From positions 1-27,490 of the forward strand of contig CAUJEQ010000280.1 in assembly GCA_963169135.1 (NCBI GenBank): a stretch of DNA of 27,490 bases, in the 5' to 3' direction. The DNA comes from Chloroflexota bacterium. GTDB taxonomy: Bacteria > Chloroflexota > Dehalococcoidia > Tepidiformales > Tepidiformaceae. Made by a program: the position numbers and the translations under genes. This document shows, one piece after another, positions 24,504-27,490 of this stretch (within the stretch, counting starts at the first letter, position 1; each line of letters starts with the position of its first letter). The notes below the pieces were generated by a model, which saw only the letters and a program-made list of their open reading frames with translations, did no database searches and was not told where the DNA came from.

Positions 24504-25360
24504 CAATGCACCTGCTTTCCGGTGTCCACGCCCTGGCGATCAAGATAGGCGAGGAAGGCGTCGACCTGCTCGTCCGGGAAGGGGATGTCGCCGATCTCGC
24601 GGTCGTCGGGGTTGCCCAGGCCGTGGTAGTCGCTACCCCCGGACTTCGCGAGGCCTAGCCGGGCCGCGATCTGCTCGTGGGTGCGGATCGTCTCCGCGTC
24701 GTAGTGCTTGTAATAGGTCTCGATGCCGTCGAGGCCCCAGCGAGCGAGTTGTTCGACGGCTTCCGGGTAGTCCTCGCCGATGAAGACGGCGTGGGCGACG
24801 AACACCACGCCTCCGTGGTCGTGGATCATCTGGATGGCGTCGATGGGTACGAGCTTCTCGCGGTTCACGTCGGCCGGTTTGCCGTTGCCGAGCCAGAGGT
24901 CGAAGGCCTCCTGAACGCTTTTCACATGGCCCTGTTCGACCAGTGCCCGAGCGACGTGCGGCCGCCCGACGGTCGCTTCGCCGGCAATTTCGAGCACGCG
25001 TTCGACCTCGATCGGCATGCCGTTCTCGCGAAGGATTCGGACGATGGTGTGGACGCGGTCGAGGCGCCCTTCGCGTTGCCAGCGGAGGAAGTCCTGGAGG
25101 CGCTTTGCCTGGACATCGAACCCGTAACCGAGCAGATGCACGTCGGCTTTGGCGAGGTCGGTGCTGAGCTCGATGCCCGGGATGAGCTGGAGGCCGAGGC
25201 GGTCGGCGGCGCGGCGGGCCTCGGCAAGGCCATCGGTTGTGTCATGGTCTGTCAGCGAGAGGGCGCGCACGCCCCTGGCGGCTGCAGTTTCCATCACCCA
25301 GGTGGGCGAGTAGACCCCATCCGAGGCGGTACTGTGGAGGTGAAAGTCGCCTTTCGTCAT
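24503..25360 (-). CDS. PHP-domain phosphoesterase (RNase AM / NBP phosphatase-like)
   Basis: The 285-residue enzyme has the PHP metal-binding motifs: HLHSTASDG (7-15), LTDHDTT, ELS after PGI, VGRPHVARAL and GGSDYHG. It is the size and shape of the YciV/TrpH family, which hydrolyses 3-prime,5-prime-bisphosphates and trims RNA 5-prime ends; other members act on different phosphates, so the substrate is inferred. The usual AHP element reads AHAV (FVAHAVF). The start is ATG 25360, overlapping the upstream gene by ATGA. It sits between a YmdB-type enzyme and FabZ. Confidence 0.9.
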   Translation of the reverse strand: MTKGDFHLHSTASDGVYSPTWVMETAAARGVRALSLTDHDTTDGLAEARRAADRLGLQLIPGIELSTDLAKADVHLLGYGFDVQAKRLQDFLRWQREGRLDRVHTIVRILRENGMPIEVERVLEIAGEATVGRPHVARALVEQGHVKSVQEAFDLWLGNGKPADVNREKLVPIDAIQMIHDHGGVVFVAHAVFIGEDYPEAVEQLARWGLDGIETYYKHYDAETIRTHEQIAARLGLAKSGGSDYHGLGNPDDREIGDIPFPDEQVDAFLAYLDRQGVDTGKQVH

Positions 25361-26127
25361 TGGGGGCCCATCCGGTCGCAACGGACGATGCTGGTTGCGC
25401 GCTTCTTGGTGTCGTCGGCTTCGATGAGGAGCCCGTTGAGGATTGCCGGGCCCGTGGCGGGAGCCAGCCGGGTCGGCATCTGCGTCAGGAAGCGGCGGAG
25501 GACTGCCTGCACCTCGTCGCCGATGATGGAGTCGCGGGCCCCGCACATCCCGGCGTCGCTGCAGAAGGCAGTGCCGCCGGGCAGCACGCGACTGTCGGCC
25601 GTTGGCACGTGGGTGTGCGTGCCAACGACGGCCGTGACGCGGCCGTCGAGGTGCCAGCCCATGGCCTGCTTCTCACTTGTCGCTTCGGCATGGACGTCCA
25701 CCAGGACGAAGCGGTTCGACGGGATGTTCTTGAGTGCGTCGTCGGCAGCGCGGAAGGGGTCCTCGTAGTCGGCGGGCATGAAGACGCGCCCGATAAGGTT
25801 CAGCACGACCAGGTTGCCGACTTCGGCGATGCCCGTGCCCGGGGCCCCGGCCGGGTAGTTGTGGGGCCGGAGGACCGCCGGCGTGCTCTCCAGGTAGGGG
25901 TAGAGGTCACGGTGCTGGAAGGTGTGGTTGCCGCCCGTGATCACGTCGATGCCGCAGTCGAGGAGTTCGTCGGCGTGTTTGGGCGTCAGTCCCTTGCCGC
26001 CGGAGCAGTTCTCGCCGTTTGCCACGACATAATCAAGGCCAAGTTCGTAGCGCAGGTCCGGGACCATGCTGACCACGGCTTCGCGTCCGGCGTTCCCCAC
26101 GATGTCGCCAAGGAAGAGCAGTCGCAT
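25357..26127 (-). CDS. YmdB-type metallophosphodiesterase (TIGR00282)
   Basis: The 256-residue metallophosphoesterase has the family motifs GDIVGNAGR (7-15), VVANGENCSGG, GGNHTF, VDVHAEATSEK and GTHTHVPTAD. Bacillus YmdB is a 2-prime,3-prime- and 3-prime,5-prime-cyclic nucleotide phosphodiesterase that influences biofilm and RNA-level control, and is encoded next to rny as here. The start is ATG 26127, 3 bp after the rny stop. Its stop overlaps the PHP start by ATGA. Confidence 0.94.
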   Translation of the reverse strand: MRLLFLGDIVGNAGREAVVSMVPDLRYELGLDYVVANGENCSGGKGLTPKHADELLDCGIDVITGGNHTFQHRDLYPYLESTPAVLRPHNYPAGAPGTGIAEVGNLVVLNLIGRVFMPADYEDPFRAADDALKNIPSNRFVLVDVHAEATSEKQAMGWHLDGRVTAVVGTHTHVPTADSRVLPGGTAFCSDAGMCGARDSIIGDEVQAVLRRFLTQMPTRLAPATGPAILNGLLIEADDTKKRATSIVRCDRMGPQ

Positions 26128-26130
26128 CTG

Positions 26131-27490
26131 TTAGCGCGCGTATTCGGTGGCGCGGGTTTCGCGGACGACGGTTACCTTGATCTGGCCGGGGTATTCCATC
26201 GTCTCTTCGATCTTCTGGCTCACGTCGCGGGCGATGCGCATCGCTTCGAGGTCGTCGATGATCTCGGGTTTGACGATGACGCGGATCTCGCGGCCGGCCT
26301 GGATAGCGAATGCGGCTTCGACGCCCTTGTAGCTCTTGGCGATGCTCTCCAGCGTTTCGAGGCGCTTGATGTAGGCCTCAAGCGATTCGCGCCGTGCACC
26401 GGGACGCCCGCCGGAGATGGCATCGGCCATCATCACGATGACCGCTTCGACGCTGCGGGGCTCGACCTCTTCGTGGTGTGCCTCGATGCAGTGCGCGATC
26501 GCTTCGCGCACCTTGAAACGGCGGGCGATGTCCGCGCCAATGATGGCGTGGGTGCCTTCGACTTCGTGGTCGACGGCCTTGCCCAGGTCGTGGAGGAAGC
26601 CGCCGGCGCGCGCAACCTCAACGTCCGCGCCGATCTCGCGGGCGATCATCGCCGCGATGTGGCCGGTCTCGATGCTGTGGCGCATGACGTTCTGGCCGTA
26701 GCTGGTGCGGTAGCGCAACCGTCCGAAAACCTTGAGGACTTCGGGGTGGAGGTTGAGCACGCCGGCCTCGACAGCGGCAGCTTCGGCTGCCTCCTGCATG
26801 GTGGCTTCCACGTCGCGGCGGGCCTTGTTGACCGCCTCTTCGATCCGGGTGGGGTGGATGCGGCCGTCCTGGACGAGCATCGAAAGCGTCTGGCGCGCGA
26901 TCTCGCGGCGGACCGGGTCGAACGCGCTCACGGTGACCGCATCCGGGGTGTCATCGATGATGAGGTCCACACCGGTTGCTGCCTCGATGGCACGGATATT
27001 ACGGCCCTCGCGGCCGATGATGCGGCCCTTCATATCGTCGCTCGGGATGGGGACGACCGAGACGGTAGTCTCGGCGGTGACCTCCGAGGTGTAGCGCTGG
27101 ATCGCGGTGGCGAGGATCTTGCGCGCGCGGGGGCCGGCGGTAGCTTCCACCTCCTTTTCGATCTCGCGGACGCGGCGGCTGGCCTCGTCGCGGATCTCCA
27201 CTTCGACGGCGGCCAAGAGTTGCTGGCGTGCTTCGTCGACGGTCAGGTTCGCCACGCGTTCGAGTTCGGTGGCCTGCCGCTGGCGCATCTCCTCGGCCTC
27301 GGAGCGGAGCTGTTCGATCTGGGCTTCGCGGTCGCGGACGGATTGTTCGCGGCGCTCGAGGGCTTCGACCTTGCGATCGAGGTTCTCTTCCTTTTGCGTG
27401 AGGCGTTGTTCGATACGCGCGGCTTCGGTGCGGCGCTCTTTGAGTTCGGCTTCGAGCGAATTGCGGAGGGAGAGAGTTTCCTCTTTCGCC
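26131..27490 (-). CDS. rny: Ribonuclease Y (N-terminus outside window)
   Basis: The frame runs to the window edge, so only the part after the N-terminal membrane helix is seen. In order: a coiled-coil (Glu/Arg/Leu heptads such as RRTEAARIEQRLTQKEE), a KH domain with GRIIGREGRNIRAIE and TGVDLIIDD, and an HD phosphohydrolase domain with HSIETGHIAAMIAREIG and FLHDLGKAVDHE. RNase Y starts mRNA decay by endonucleolytic cuts at the membrane. No upstream ATG inside the window need be the start: the frame has an ATG at 27288, but the coiled coil begins earlier, so the true start is beyond 27490. It heads the operon with the YmdB-type gene. Confidence 0.97.
   Translation of the reverse strand, partial: AKEETLSLRNSLEAELKERRTEAARIEQRLTQKEENLDRKVEALERREQSVRDREAQIEQLRSEAEEMRQRQATELERVANLTVDEARQQLLAAVEVEIRDEASRRVREIEKEVEATAGPRARKILATAIQRYTSEVTAETTVSVVPIPSDDMKGRIIGREGRNIRAIEAATGVDLIIDDTPDAVTVSAFDPVRREIARQTLSMLVQDGRIHPTRIEEAVNKARRDVEATMQEAAEAAAVEAGVLNLHPEVLKVFGRLRYRTSYGQNVMRHSIETGHIAAMIAREIGADVEVARAGGFLHDLGKAVDHEVEGTHAIIGADIARRFKVREAIAHCIEAHHEEVEPRSVEAVIVMMADAISGGRPGARRESLEAYIKRLETLESIAKSYKGVEAAFAIQAGREIRVIVKPEIIDDLEAMRIARDVSQKIEETMEYPGQIKVTVVRETRATEYAR

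Overview
This window is GC-rich bacterial chromosome, densely packed, with many GTG and TTG starts and many 4-nt ATGA/GTGA gene overlaps. I see no rRNA, tRNA, CRISPR array, insertion sequence or prophage. The mix of an RNase Y / YmdB-type phosphodiesterase / PHP phosphatase / FabZ run, a flagellar-type chemotaxis cluster, CaiB-type CoA-transferases, an ADP-independent style acetate/CoA economy and small secreted proteins fits a high-GC Chloroflexota (Dehalococcoidia/Tepidiforma-like). That assignment is an inference from gene content, not proven.

Layout. 1-1615: the tail of a His-rich protein, a secreted matrixin-type zinc protease and a small acidic lipoprotein. 1768-4392: an acyl-CoA dehydrogenase with a structured mRNA leader, then on the other strand a small LuxR-type HTH protein and a low-GC pair of secreted or anchored proteins of unknown function (the first Tyr/Gly-rich). 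4471-7257: acetyl-CoA synthetase, and divergently a cell-surface protein that seems to start at an ATT codon. 7322-10586: a tightly overlapping minus-strand operon of two CaiB/BaiF CoA-transferases and a SAM methyltransferase. 10727-12603: a class I acetyl-CoA hydrolase/transferase and a RidA-like protein, divergent from that operon. 12611-14646: a flippase-like integral membrane protein and a PAP2-type membrane phosphatase/phosphotransferase, transcribed divergently.

14643-22892 is a chemotaxis locus. A minus-strand operon runs cheW-cheA-cheC-cheD-cheY-cheB-cheR. A plus-strand operon runs fliM, an unrecognised 116-residue protein and cheX. The two diverge from one roughly 220-bp control region with a perfect palindrome near its midpoint. 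Together they give the kinase (CheA/CheW), response regulator (CheY), adaptation enzymes (CheB, CheR, CheD), two different CheY-P phosphatase families (CheC, CheX) and the motor switch target (FliM). No chemoreceptor, FliN or FliG lies in the window.

22934-27490: a tiny membrane protein on the plus strand, then a minus-strand housekeeping run: RNase Y (its N-terminus is beyond the window end), YmdB-type phosphodiesterase, PHP phosphoesterase, FabZ, and a J-like/zinc-ribbon membrane protein. The points most worth a second look are the ATT start at 6631, the missing catalytic residues in one CaiB paralogue and in the acyl-CoA dehydrogenase, the half-degenerate CheC, the unknown gene between fliM and cheX, and the Tyr/Gly-rich secreted pair.
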